The notes under the pieces: model-generated | The model's database searches: none | What the model saw: the letters and a program-made list of their open reading frames with translations, nothing else | Told to the model about the DNA's origin: nothing | From: Alphaproteobacteria bacterium | GTDB lineage: Bacteria; Pseudomonadota; Alphaproteobacteria; Rhodobacterales; Rhodobacteraceae | Reading direction: 5' to 3' | Length of the DNA: 36,281 nucleotides | Assembly (NCBI GenBank): GCA_030433335.1 | Contig: JAUILL010000033.1 | Location: 1 to 36,281, forward strand | Shown: in pieces, positions 8,240 through 15,840 of the stretch | Position numbering within the stretch: position 1 is the stretch's first letter | Layout of the letters: the number at the start of each line of letters is the position of its first letter | Made by a program: the position numbers and the translations under genes

Positions 8240-8519
8240 GTCCACGCCCTCCATTCATTGTTACCCACTAGGGTAGTCACTCCACCCCGAATGCGCAAGG
8301 ACCGGTTATGCATATCTGGGCATCCGCTGCCGCCAATTCTGTCAGCGTGCCCTCCGCCCCATAATGATCATGCAGAACTTTCACGCCCCACAGCATGGTC
8401 ACGGCCTGCCCCCAAGATTATGCTCAGGTCGCACACACGTTTTACAGTGTCGAAATTTGCACAAGGCGACGCAAACGCGCGTTCTACAACAGACTGCATA
8501 GGGAACAGGGAATCGCACA
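8240..8519. other. Divergent intergenic region between ppx and the one-carbon operon
   Basis: These 280 bases separate divergent genes and must hold both promoters, but no pair of -35/-10 boxes was convincing in either direction. Upstream of 8520 there is an AGGGA Shine-Dalgarno eight bases from the start. On the minus strand a 39-codon frame (8396 to 8277) is open after a GGGGG, but it is probably chance. No RNA gene or repeat was recognised. Confidence 0.5.
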
Positions 8520-8816
8520 ATGCCCGAGATCACCATCGTTTACTGGCGCGATATTCCGGCTCAGGTCATCGTCGGCAAAGGACGCAAAGCGGCTAAAATC
8601 CAGCTGCCCGAACGTTTTGAACAGGCCATCGACCGCGCGGCAATGAAATCCGGCGCGGATCAGACAGACGATTATCTGGCCGAATGGCGCAAAGACGTGA
8701 TCGACACGCGTGACGGTGACCCCCAGACCCTTGCCGAGGCAGAAGCCGCACGGCTGGTAGAGGAGTATGATCAGGCCAAAGTGAAGGCGCTGATTGAAAA
8801 CGGTGGGCGTGCATGA
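8520..8816 (+). CDS. Small 'virulence factor' family protein, first gene of a one-carbon operon
   Basis: This 98-residue protein starts MPEITIVYWRDIPAQVIVGKGR and continues with QLPERFEQAIDRAAM. That pattern matches a small alphaproteobacterial family labelled 'virulence factor' in domain databases, a historical name without a proven activity. The fold is probably alpha/beta with an acidic C-terminal helix. No catalytic motif, signal peptide or membrane segment is visible. It has an AGGGA ribosome-binding site. Its stop overlaps a possible ATG of the next gene, and it shares an operon with a methylenetetrahydrofolate-reductase-like gene and a methyltetrahydrofolate methyltransferase. That points to a role in tetrahydrofolate one-carbon transfer, which is an inference from context. 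Confidence 0.75.
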   Translation: MPEITIVYWRDIPAQVIVGKGRKAAKIQLPERFEQAIDRAAMKSGADQTDDYLAEWRKDVIDTRDGDPQTLAEAEAARLVEEYDQAKVKALIENGGRA

Positions 8817-8845
8817 GCACACCCCGGCAGATCTGGGAGGCCGCG

Positions 8846-9775
8846 ATGGCTTTGTTGAATTTCCGCAAGCGCGAAGACGTGGCTGCACCCACAGTGAACC
8901 CCCAAGTCGAGTCCTTCTTGCAGGATTACTCGATCGAGGTCATGCCGCGCACCGCGTCGAAGGTTGAGAATTTCCGCGACCTTCTGCCCGAAGGCACCCG
9001 CGTCTACATCGCCCATATCGAGGGCACCCCTATCGAGGACATGGTCGAAACCGCCGCCCGTCTGAACGACGATGGCTTTCAGGTCATGCCCCACTTCCCC
9101 GCGCGCATCATCAAAGACGCCGCGACGCTGGAAAACTGGATCAACCGCTATTCGAACGACGCAGGCGTCAAGCAAGCTCTGCTGCTGGCCGGCGGCGTTT
9201 CCGAGCCTCACGGTGAGTTCCACAGCTCTATGCAGCTGATGGAGACCGGCCTTTTCGACCGCGCAGGCTTCACCCGTCTCCACGTCGCAGGCCACCCCGA
9301 AGGCAACAAGGACATCGACCCCAAAGGCGGCGATCAGAACGTCATGGACGCCCTCCGCTGGAAGGCCGCATTCAACGAGCGCACCGACGCCGAGATGGCT
9401 CTGGCCACCCAGTTCTGCTTCGAAGCCAAGCCGATCATCGAATGGGCCGACAGCATCAAAGCGGCTGGAGTTGACCTGCCCATCCACATCGGCATCGCGG
9501 GCCCTGCCAAGCTGCAGACCATGATCAAGTTCGCGGTTGCTTGCGGCGTTGGCCCCTCGCTCAAGGTTCTGCAAAAGCGCGCCAAAGACGTGACAAAGCT
9601 GATGCTACCATTCGAGCCGAACGAAGTGATCGCCGATCTGGCTGCGCACAAGGCTGCGAACCCTGATTTCAACATCACCAATGTCCATTTCTTCCCCCTC
9701 GGCGGCATCAAGACCAATGCGCAGTGGGCCATCGACAACGGCGGACGCTCTGCTGTCCCCGCAAACCAAGACTAA
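8846..9775 (+). CDS. Methylenetetrahydrofolate reductase-like protein
   Basis: This 309-residue protein resembles the flavin-dependent methylenetetrahydrofolate reductase family (MetF-like TIM barrel), which reduces 5,10-methylene- to 5-methyl-tetrahydrofolate. Suggestive parts are YIAHIEGTPIEDM, the QALLLAGGVSEPHGEF segment (equivalent to the LRGD strand of MetF), RLHVAGHPEGN, and LPIHIGIAGPAKLQTMIKFA with VHFFPLGGI near the end. It is a divergent branch, not a close MetF. The ATG at 8846 follows TGGGAGG by six bases. An ATG at 8813 that overlaps the upstream stop would add 11 poorly conserved residues. It lies nine bases before a methyltetrahydrofolate methyltransferase, so the two probably make and use the same cofactor. 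Confidence 0.82.
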   Translation: MALLNFRKREDVAAPTVNPQVESFLQDYSIEVMPRTASKVENFRDLLPEGTRVYIAHIEGTPIEDMVETAARLNDDGFQVMPHFPARIIKDAATLENWINRYSNDAGVKQALLLAGGVSEPHGEFHSSMQLMETGLFDRAGFTRLHVAGHPEGNKDIDPKGGDQNVMDALRWKAAFNERTDAEMALATQFCFEAKPIIEWADSIKAAGVDLPIHIGIAGPAKLQTMIKFAVACGVGPSLKVLQKRAKDVTKLMLPFEPNEVIADLAAHKAANPDFNITNVHFFPLGGIKTNAQWAIDNGGRSAVPANQD

Positions 9776-9784
9776 GGAACGCCA

Positions 9785-10750
9785 ATGACCCGCACTGTCA
9801 TCGAGTCGCAAACCAAGACCGTCACCATCGGCTTTGACGAGCCCTTCTGCGTCATCGGCGAACGCATCAACCCCACCGGCCGCAAAAAACTGGCGGCCGA
9901 ACTCGAAGCAGGCGACTTCAGCACCGTTGAAAAAGACGCGCTGGAGCAGGTCGCTTGCGGCGCCATGGTGCTCGATATCAACGCGGGTGTGGTCTACAAC
10001 TCGAACCCCAACCCGAACGAGACCGAGCCGCCGCTCATGACCAAGATGATCGAGCTGGTTCAGGGTCTGACCGACACCCCGCTCTGCATCGACAGCTCTG
10101 TGCCCGCCGCGCTCGAAGCCGGTCTGGCAGCCGCAAACGGGCGTCCCCTGCTGAACTCGGTCACCGGCGAAGAAGATCGTCTGGAACTAGTTCTGCCGCT
10201 GGTCAAGAAGTACAACGTTCCCGTTGTGGCGATCTCGAACGACGACACCGGCATCTCCGAAGACCCCGACGTCCGCTTTGCCGTCGCCAAGAAAATCGTC
10301 GAGCGTGCCGCTGATTTCGGCGTTCCGGCCCATGACATCGTGGTTGACCCGCTGGTCATGCCCGTTGGCGCAATGGCAACCGCTGGCCAGCAGGTCTTTG
10401 CTCTGGTCCGCCGTCTGCGAGACGAGCTGGGTGTAAACACCACCTGCGGCGCGTCAAACATCAGCTTCGGCCTGCCCAACCGTCACGGAATCAACGCGGC
10501 CTTCCTGCCCATGGCCATCGGTGCGGGCATGACCTCGGCGATCATGAACCCTGTCCGTCAGGTGGAAATGGAAGCGATCAAAGCGGCCAACATGCTGATG
10601 AACCACGACCCGAACGGCGGCGCGTGGATCCAGTTCTCCAAAGTTCTGGAAGCCACCAAGGAAGGCGCAACCTTCGCCGACGCAGCCAAGGCATCGATGG
10701 ACGCCGGCGGTGGACGCGGCGGTCGCCGTGGTGGTCGCCGTCGCGGCTAA
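9785..10750 (+). CDS. Methyltetrahydrofolate:corrinoid methyltransferase (pterin-binding domain) with Arg/Gly tail
   Basis: This 321-residue protein is a pterin-binding TIM barrel like the AcsE/MtgA methyltransferases and the central domain of MetH. It moves the methyl group of 5-methyltetrahydrofolate to a cob(I)alamin protein. Evidence is FCVIGERINPTGRKKL at residues 21-36, GAMVLDINAGV, PLCIDSS, LLNSVTGEE and NTTCGASNISFGLPNR, all characteristic of the family. No cobalamin-binding or homocysteine domain is present, so partners must lie elsewhere. The last 14 residues, GGGRGGRRGGRRRG, form a basic Arg/Gly tail not needed for the barrel. AAGGA precedes the ATG by about five bases. A terminator follows. 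It may be the pterin component of a split methionine synthase. Confidence 0.88.
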   Translation: MTRTVIESQTKTVTIGFDEPFCVIGERINPTGRKKLAAELEAGDFSTVEKDALEQVACGAMVLDINAGVVYNSNPNPNETEPPLMTKMIELVQGLTDTPLCIDSSVPAALEAGLAAANGRPLLNSVTGEEDRLELVLPLVKKYNVPVVAISNDDTGISEDPDVRFAVAKKIVERAADFGVPAHDIVVDPLVMPVGAMATAGQQVFALVRRLRDELGVNTTCGASNISFGLPNRHGINAAFLPMAIGAGMTSAIMNPVRQVEMEAIKAANMLMNHDPNGGAWIQFSKVLEATKEGATFADAAKASMDAGGGRGGRRGGRRRG

Positions 10751-10770
10751 GCCGGACCAAATAAACAAGC

Positions 10771-10799
10771 AAAAGGCTGGTCAATCGACCAGCCTTTTT
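10771..10799. terminator. Bidirectional rho-independent terminator between convergent operons
   Basis: AAAAGGCTGGTC (10771-10782) pairs perfectly with GACCAGCCTTTT (10787-10798) around a four-base AATC loop. T tracts occur on both strands. It ends the one-carbon operon on the plus strand and the aglEFGAK operon on the minus strand. Confidence 0.92.
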
Positions 10800-10822
10800 C
10801 ATTTTGGGTGATCTCTAGCGCT

Positions 10823-11917
10823 TTAGCGGTAGAGCAACGAATGCCCGTTGTTGAACAGATGCACCTTGGCCGGTTCCGCCGTCATCCGCATCCGCTTACC
10901 GCGCACCCCCGTATGAATGCCGGGCAGCTTCGCGATCACCGGCTCATGTTCGGGCTTCTGCTTTTTGAAGTATAGCAGCGTGACCTCGCCCAAGGCTTCC
11001 TTGATCTCGACCTCGCCCTCATAGGCATAGTCCGCGCCATCCGTTGCGATCATATCCTCGGGTCGAATGCCGACCTCTACCTCCAACCCCAAATCGCTCT
11101 CAACACTGGGATAATTCGACAGGATCGTCCCCCGCCCCTCGGGCAGTTCCACGCGGGTCTGCTGCCCAGTCCCAACAATCTGCCCCCCCAGCAGGTTCAT
11201 CTGCGGCGAGCCGATAAACTGCGCGACAAAGGTATTTTCAGGCCGCTCGTACAGCTCCAAAGGCGTGCCGACCTGTGCAATTCCGCCCCCCGCAAGAACG
11301 ACGATCCGGCTGGCAAGCGTCATTGCCTCCACCTGATCGTGGGTCACATAGATCATGGTGCTGTCCGGCATCTGCTCTTTCAGCTGCGCAATCTCGATCC
11401 GCGTCGCCACGCGCAGCGCAGCATCAAGGTTCGAGAGCGGCTCGTCGAACAGATAAACCTTGGGGTCCCGCACAATCGACCGCCCGATCGCCACACGTTG
11501 GCGCTGACCGCCAGACAACGCCTTTGGCAGGCGATCCAAGTACGGCTCTAACTGCAAAATCTTGGCAGCGCGGTTCACCGCCGCCTCGATCTCTGCCTTC
11601 GACTTCCCCGCGATCTTCAACGCGAAAGACATATTCTCGCGCACGGTCATATGCGGATACAGAGCATAGGACTGGAACACCATGGCGATCCCGCGCTGCG
11701 CGGGGGGCACGTTGTTGACCACCTGCCCATCGATCTGCAACTCGCCGCCGGTGATCTTTTCCAGACCGGCGATCATCCGCAGCAAGGTCGACTTCCCGCA
11801 ACCCGACGGCCCGACAAAGACGATCAACTCGCCCTTCTCAATCTCCAGATCAATGTGCTTCAGAACGTCGACCGGCCCGTAGCTTTTCGCCACATCGGTC
11901 AGTTTCAGATCGGCCAT
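10823..11917 (-). CDS. aglK: Alpha-glucoside ABC transporter ATP-binding protein AglK
   Basis: This 364-residue ATPase of the MalK/UgpC (CUT1) type powers sugar import at the inner face of the cytoplasmic membrane. Walker A is GPSGCGKST at residues 36-44, the Q-loop is in VFQSYALYPHM, the ABC signature LSGGQ is at 134-138, Walker B VYLFDEP is at 154-160, and the switch His is in VTHDQVEAM. The C-terminal third is the TOBE/regulatory domain (EVGIRPEDM). It is the last gene of the minus-strand operon, 22 bases after aglA, with a strong GGGAGGGGG site. Gene order and family match aglEFGAK of Sinorhizobium meliloti, which is the basis for the name. Confidence 0.92.
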   Translation of the reverse strand: MADLKLTDVAKSYGPVDVLKHIDLEIEKGELIVFVGPSGCGKSTLLRMIAGLEKITGGELQIDGQVVNNVPPAQRGIAMVFQSYALYPHMTVRENMSFALKIAGKSKAEIEAAVNRAAKILQLEPYLDRLPKALSGGQRQRVAIGRSIVRDPKVYLFDEPLSNLDAALRVATRIEIAQLKEQMPDSTMIYVTHDQVEAMTLASRIVVLAGGGIAQVGTPLELYERPENTFVAQFIGSPQMNLLGGQIVGTGQQTRVELPEGRGTILSNYPSVESDLGLEVEVGIRPEDMIATDGADYAYEGEVEIKEALGEVTLLYFKKQKPEHEPVIAKLPGIHTGVRGKRMRMTAEPAKVHLFNNGHSLLYR

Positions 11918-11939
11918 AGTGTCCCCCTCCCGATCGCGC

Positions 11940-13580
11940 TTACATCTTTACCAAGAAACTGGGCTGCCACGGACCCAGATGGATTTTCCCATCCTCGGCC
12001 ACGCCGCAGCTGCCCATCTCGGTGTTCACGGTCAGCCAGTTACCCACCGGCCCCTCAATCGTCGCGGGCTGGTCCGACATGTTGAAGGCGCAGAACAGCT
12101 CCTCGCCCTCGGCAACCCGGCGGAAGGACAGGACTGTGCCCTCTGCCTTCAGGTCCGCATGATCACCACTCACCAGCGACGGATGCGCGTGACGCATTCC
12201 GATGACGCGGCGATAGTGATGCAACAGCGCCGATGGGTCTTTCTCTTGTTCGGCCACAGCTTTGTTGGCGTGATCCCCCGACACGGGCAGCCAAGGCCGC
12301 GCTGCATTCGAGAAGCCCGCATTATGCTCGTTGATGTCCCAAACCATGGGCGTCCGGCAGCCATCTCGGCCTTTGAACTCCGGCCAGAACTGAATGCCAT
12401 ACGGGTCTTGCAGATCCTCAAAGGCGACATCAGCTTCGTGGAGCCCCAGTTCCTCGCCCTGATAGAGACAGACGGACCCACGCAGGCTTATCATCAGCGA
12501 GATATACAGGCGCTGCGCCGCAGGCGGCAGGTTCCAGCGGCTGGCATGGCGCATGACGTCGTGGTTCGAGAATGCCCAACAGGCCCAGCCTTCGGCGGCC
12601 ACGTCATCCACTTGGTTCATGACGCGAACAACTTTCTCGGGCGACAGCGGCTCGTTCTCTAGGAATTCAAAGGCGTAGCACATATGCACGCCCTCGCCCT
12701 TGCGGGTATACTCGCCCATGATCTCGAGCCCGCGCTGCGCGTCACCGACTTCGCCCACAGTCGCGGCACCGGGGAATTCGTCCAGCAGTGCGCGGAACTT
12801 CTTCAGGAAGGCGAGGTTCTCGGGGCGGTTCTTGGAATAAATGTGGCGCTGGTGGTTATAGGGGTTCACCGAGGGCGCGATGGTGTCCTTGCGCTCTTCC
12901 TTTGGCAGCGCCGGGTTGGACCGCAGCTCTGCGTCATGGAAGTAGAAGTTGATGGTATCCAGACGGAAGCCATCCACCCCCCGCTCCAGCCAGAAACGCG
13001 CGGCGCTCAGGACCGCGTCCTGCACATCGGGATTGTGGAAATTCAAGTCGGGCTGGGACACAAGGAAGTTGTGCAGATAATACTGCTCGCGGCCAGCATC
13101 CCATTGCCACGCGGGCCCACCGAAAATCGACAGCCAGTTGTTAGGCGGCGTGCCGTCGTCCTTGGGATCGGACCAGACGTACCAGTCGGCCTTGGGGTTG
13201 TCGCGGCTCTCGCGGCTTTCGATGAACCACGGATGCTGATCCGAGGTGTGCGACATCACCAGATCGATCATCACCTTGATGCCGTAGAAATGGGCCGTCT
13301 CGATCACCGCGTCGAAATCCGCGAGTGAGCCGAACATCGGGTCCACGTCGCAATAGTCGCTGACGTCGTAGCCAAAATCCTTCATCGGGCTGGTAAAGAA
13401 CGGCGAAATCCAGATCGCGTCCACCCCGAGCGAAGCGATGTATGGCAGACGCTGAACGATCCCCAAGAGGTCGCCAATCCCGTCGCCATTGCTGTCCTGA
13501 TAGCTGCGCGGATAGATCTGGTAAATGACTGCGCCGCGCCACCAATCGGGGTTTTCGGCTTTGCTCAGTTTGGGAACCAT
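11940..13580 (-). CDS. aglA: Alpha-glucosidase AglA (glycoside hydrolase family 13)
   Basis: This 546-residue cytoplasmic GH13 enzyme hydrolyses alpha-glucosides such as sucrose, maltose or trehalose to glucose. The N-terminus PDWWRGAVIYQIYPRSYQD is typical of oligo-1,6-glucosidase/alpha-glucosidase relatives. The catalytic nucleophile is Asp208 in DGFRLDTINF, the acid/base is Glu277 in VGEVGD, and the stabilising residue is Asp341 in FSNHDV. DLVMSHTSDQHPWF is the first conserved GH13 region. There is no signal peptide, so hydrolysis follows uptake. It lies between the permease genes and aglK, as in the rhizobial agl operon. Exact substrate preference cannot be read from the sequence. Confidence 0.94.
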   Translation of the reverse strand: MVPKLSKAENPDWWRGAVIYQIYPRSYQDSNGDGIGDLLGIVQRLPYIASLGVDAIWISPFFTSPMKDFGYDVSDYCDVDPMFGSLADFDAVIETAHFYGIKVMIDLVMSHTSDQHPWFIESRESRDNPKADWYVWSDPKDDGTPPNNWLSIFGGPAWQWDAGREQYYLHNFLVSQPDLNFHNPDVQDAVLSAARFWLERGVDGFRLDTINFYFHDAELRSNPALPKEERKDTIAPSVNPYNHQRHIYSKNRPENLAFLKKFRALLDEFPGAATVGEVGDAQRGLEIMGEYTRKGEGVHMCYAFEFLENEPLSPEKVVRVMNQVDDVAAEGWACWAFSNHDVMRHASRWNLPPAAQRLYISLMISLRGSVCLYQGEELGLHEADVAFEDLQDPYGIQFWPEFKGRDGCRTPMVWDINEHNAGFSNAARPWLPVSGDHANKAVAEQEKDPSALLHHYRRVIGMRHAHPSLVSGDHADLKAEGTVLSFRRVAEGEELFCAFNMSDQPATIEGPVGNWLTVNTEMGSCGVAEDGKIHLGPWQPSFLVKM

Positions 13581-13625
13581 GGTGTGAACTTTCTATTGTC
13601 TCGGAAGCGGCCGGAGGGGACCGCG

Positions 13626-14756
13626 TTATTTCACAGAACCGGCCAAGAGGCCGCGGACCAAATAGCGTTGCATCAGGAAAAACACGGCGATCGGGACGGC
13701 GATCGACACAAAGGCTGCTGTCGCCAGAATGCCCCAGTCGCCCCCGCGCGACCCCAACAGGTCGTCGGCGATCTTGCGTGTCATCACCCAGCTGCCGCTG
13801 TCTGACGGTAGGAAAACCTTGGCCACCAAGAGATCGTTCCATGTCCATAGGAACTGGAAGATCGCAAAGGACGCCAATGCCGGAAAGCTAAGGGGCAATA
13901 CGATGCGGGTGAAAATCTGGAAATCCGTGGCGCCGTCGACCTTGGCCCCTTCGATGATGTCCTTGGGCAGGCCCACCATGTAGTTGCGCAGCAGGTAAAT
14001 CGCGAGCGGCAGGCCGAACCCTGTATGCGCGAGCCAAATGCCGACAAAGCTCTGCCCGATGCCGATGTCGTTGTGCAGCCGTAGCAGCGGGACGAGAGCC
14101 AACTGCAGAGGCACCACCAGCAGACCTACGACTCCCGCGATCAACAGGCCGCGACCGGGGAACTGCATCCACGCCAGCGCATAGGCCGCAAAAGCCGCGA
14201 TCAGGATCGGGATCACGGTCGCCGGAATGGTCACCGTAAAGGTGTTGATAAAGGCCTGCGCCATCCCGTTCGAATAGAGCACCCGCTCGTAGTTATCGGT
14301 GGTGAATTCGGGCGGCACTTCGGCGGCGAAATAAACGCGCTGGCCTTTGCCGCTAGGCTCTTCGGGCGTGCGCATTTCATAGCTGCCATCGGCGTTCACC
14401 ACGAGTGTCCCACCGCCGCGCAGCTCTGTCTCTTCGCCCGCCGCAATGCCCGTAGGGTCAGAGCGACTGACGCCGAAAGCTGTAATCTTACCAATACCTT
14501 CTTCGCCGTCCTTCAGGTTTCCGGTCAAGACGTAAACGCCATCGACCAGCGCCGGTTCGCCACTAATCCGCGCGCCCGAGGTTTGCTCGGTCGGGAATGG
14601 CGCCTGCCACCATGGGCTCGCCGAAATATCGTCGCGGTCGCGGAAGGACGAGACGAAAAGGCCCACCGTCGGAACCAGCCACAGGATGACCAGAACCAAT
14701 ACGCAGATGCGGGTGACCCAAGTCAGGGCCGGTTTGTGTCCAGCGATATTTTCCAT
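13626..14756 (-). CDS. aglG: Alpha-glucoside ABC transporter permease AglG (MalG type)
   Basis: This 376-residue inner-membrane permease has an N-terminal transmembrane helix (about residues 12-34), then an unusually large hydrophilic loop of about 120 residues (about 40-160, including ELRGGGTLVVNADGSYEM), then five membrane helices. The EAA loop that contacts AglK reads IIEGAKVDGATDFQIFTRIVLPLS. Ordinary MalG-type permeases are nearer 280-300 residues, and the extra length is in the first periplasmic loop. From memory, AglG proteins of rhizobia share this insert. GAGGAGGGG precedes the start, which is 10 bases after the aglF stop. Confidence 0.92.
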   Translation of the reverse strand: MENIAGHKPALTWVTRICVLVLVILWLVPTVGLFVSSFRDRDDISASPWWQAPFPTEQTSGARISGEPALVDGVYVLTGNLKDGEEGIGKITAFGVSRSDPTGIAAGEETELRGGGTLVVNADGSYEMRTPEEPSGKGQRVYFAAEVPPEFTTDNYERVLYSNGMAQAFINTFTVTIPATVIPILIAAFAAYALAWMQFPGRGLLIAGVVGLLVVPLQLALVPLLRLHNDIGIGQSFVGIWLAHTGFGLPLAIYLLRNYMVGLPKDIIEGAKVDGATDFQIFTRIVLPLSFPALASFAIFQFLWTWNDLLVAKVFLPSDSGSWVMTRKIADDLLGSRGGDWGILATAAFVSIAVPIAVFFLMQRYLVRGLLAGSVK

Positions 14757-14766
14757 GGTCCCCTCC

Positions 14767-15747
14767 TCAGCGCATTTCTTTGCGGGCTTGGCGGATGTTC
14801 CAGATCATCACAGGCAAGACGAGCACCATGATCACCAGCGCCACCGCCGTCGCGCGGCCATCATCGCGGAACATGTATTCCATCATGTAACTCGGCAAAA
14901 TTTGCGTACCGAAGTTGCCCCCTGTCATGGTGTAGACGATGTCGAACACCTTGAGCACGAGGATGGTGATCGTCGTCCAGACCACCAGAATTGTGCCCAT
15001 GATCTGCGGCACCTGAATTTTGAAGAAAATCTGAAAAGGGTTTGCCCCGTCCAGAATAGCGGCCTCGATGGTTTCTTCGGGAATGCCGCGCAGGGCCGCC
15101 GACAAGATCACCATGGCAAAGCCGGTCTGGATCCACACCAGAATGACCATCAGAAAGAAGTTGTTCCAGAACGGCACTTGCAGCGGGTCAATCGGCCCGT
15201 CCGCGCCAAAGAACAGACGCACCGCGTTCAGCATCCCGATGCTGGCGTCATTGGCATAAACGAACTTCCAGATCAGCGAGGCACCGACGAAGCTGATCGC
15301 CATGGGCATAAAGATCAGCGACTTCGCGATCCCGCCCCACTTCAGCCGGTCCGTCAGCTGTGCGATCACCAGCCCAAGGAACGTCGCCGCCGCGGGCACC
15401 ACGAGAACCCAAAGCAGGTTGTTGAACACAGCGCTGCGGAACTCGGGATCAGCAGCAAGGTTCTGGTAGTTCTGAAACCCGATGAAGGTGTCACCCGTCC
15501 GGTCGTACATCGACCGGATAAAGCTGCCGACCACGGGATAGACCAGATAGAGCGTCAGCGCGAAAAGCGCCGGAAACAGAAAGAGCCAAGGCCGGACCGC
15601 ATTGGCGCGGTTGATGTTGCGCCCTGCGTCATCGTTGCGGGCGGGAAAGATCAACCGGTCGAGGATCAAATTCGATGCGTAGAAATATCCGATGCAGCCG
15701 AAGACCCCGATCAGGATCGTCAACGCGCCTTGCATGAGCGGGCCCAT
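14767..15747 (-). CDS. aglF: Alpha-glucoside ABC transporter permease AglF (MalF type)
   Basis: This 326-residue inner-membrane permease pairs with AglG to form the channel. Membrane helices are seen at the N-terminus (ALTILIGVFGCIGYFYA), at WLFLFPALFALTLYLVYPVV and in several later stretches. The EAA loop reads EETIEAAILDGANPFQIFFKI. The ATG at 15747 is chosen because AAAGGA lies about nine bases upstream. The frame is open further upstream to 15834, but that would run through the stem-loops that follow aglE. The gene is 93 bases after aglE and 10 before aglG. Confidence 0.92.
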   Translation of the reverse strand: MGPLMQGALTILIGVFGCIGYFYASNLILDRLIFPARNDDAGRNINRANAVRPWLFLFPALFALTLYLVYPVVGSFIRSMYDRTGDTFIGFQNYQNLAADPEFRSAVFNNLLWVLVVPAAATFLGLVIAQLTDRLKWGGIAKSLIFMPMAISFVGASLIWKFVYANDASIGMLNAVRLFFGADGPIDPLQVPFWNNFFLMVILVWIQTGFAMVILSAALRGIPEETIEAAILDGANPFQIFFKIQVPQIMGTILVVWTTITILVLKVFDIVYTMTGGNFGTQILPSYMMEYMFRDDGRATAVALVIMVLVLPVMIWNIRQARKEMR

Positions 15748-15775
15748 GGCTTGGTTCCTTTGGATCAGAATTGGC

Positions 15776-15826
15776 GGCGCAAAATGGCGCCGGAGTGGCC
15801 CTCCCACAGCGATGCGCGGGAAGGCC
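15776..15826 (-). other. Pair of stem-loops between aglE and aglF
   Basis: In the 93-base gap, GGCCCTCCC (15797-15805) pairs with GGGAAGGCC (15818-15826) as a 9-bp stem with one wobble. GGCGC/GCGCC (15776-15780 and 15787-15791) forms a second, 5-bp stem. Neither has a T tract. Such hairpins after binding-protein genes commonly stabilise the upstream mRNA so that the binding protein is made in excess over the permeases; that role is inferred. Confidence 0.6.
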
Positions 15827-15840
15827 GTGGTCATACGACC

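Noticed and set aside
8277..8396. 39-codon minus-strand frame starting MLWGVKVLHDHYGAEG with a GGGGG upstream
   Set aside because: It is short, of unknown family and ends inside the promoter region of ppx; nothing beyond an open frame supports it. Conservation in relatives would change this.
7109..8596. 495-codon plus-strand frame opposite the Ppx/GppA gene
   Set aside because: It lies antisense to a gene with clear phosphate-binding motifs and has no recognisable domain; long antisense frames are common in GC-rich DNA.
10706..10747. Short GGCGGTCGCCG-like repeats considered as a tandem repeat array or CRISPR
   Set aside because: They are in-frame Arg/Gly codons at the end of the methyltransferase gene, with no spacers or regular unit.
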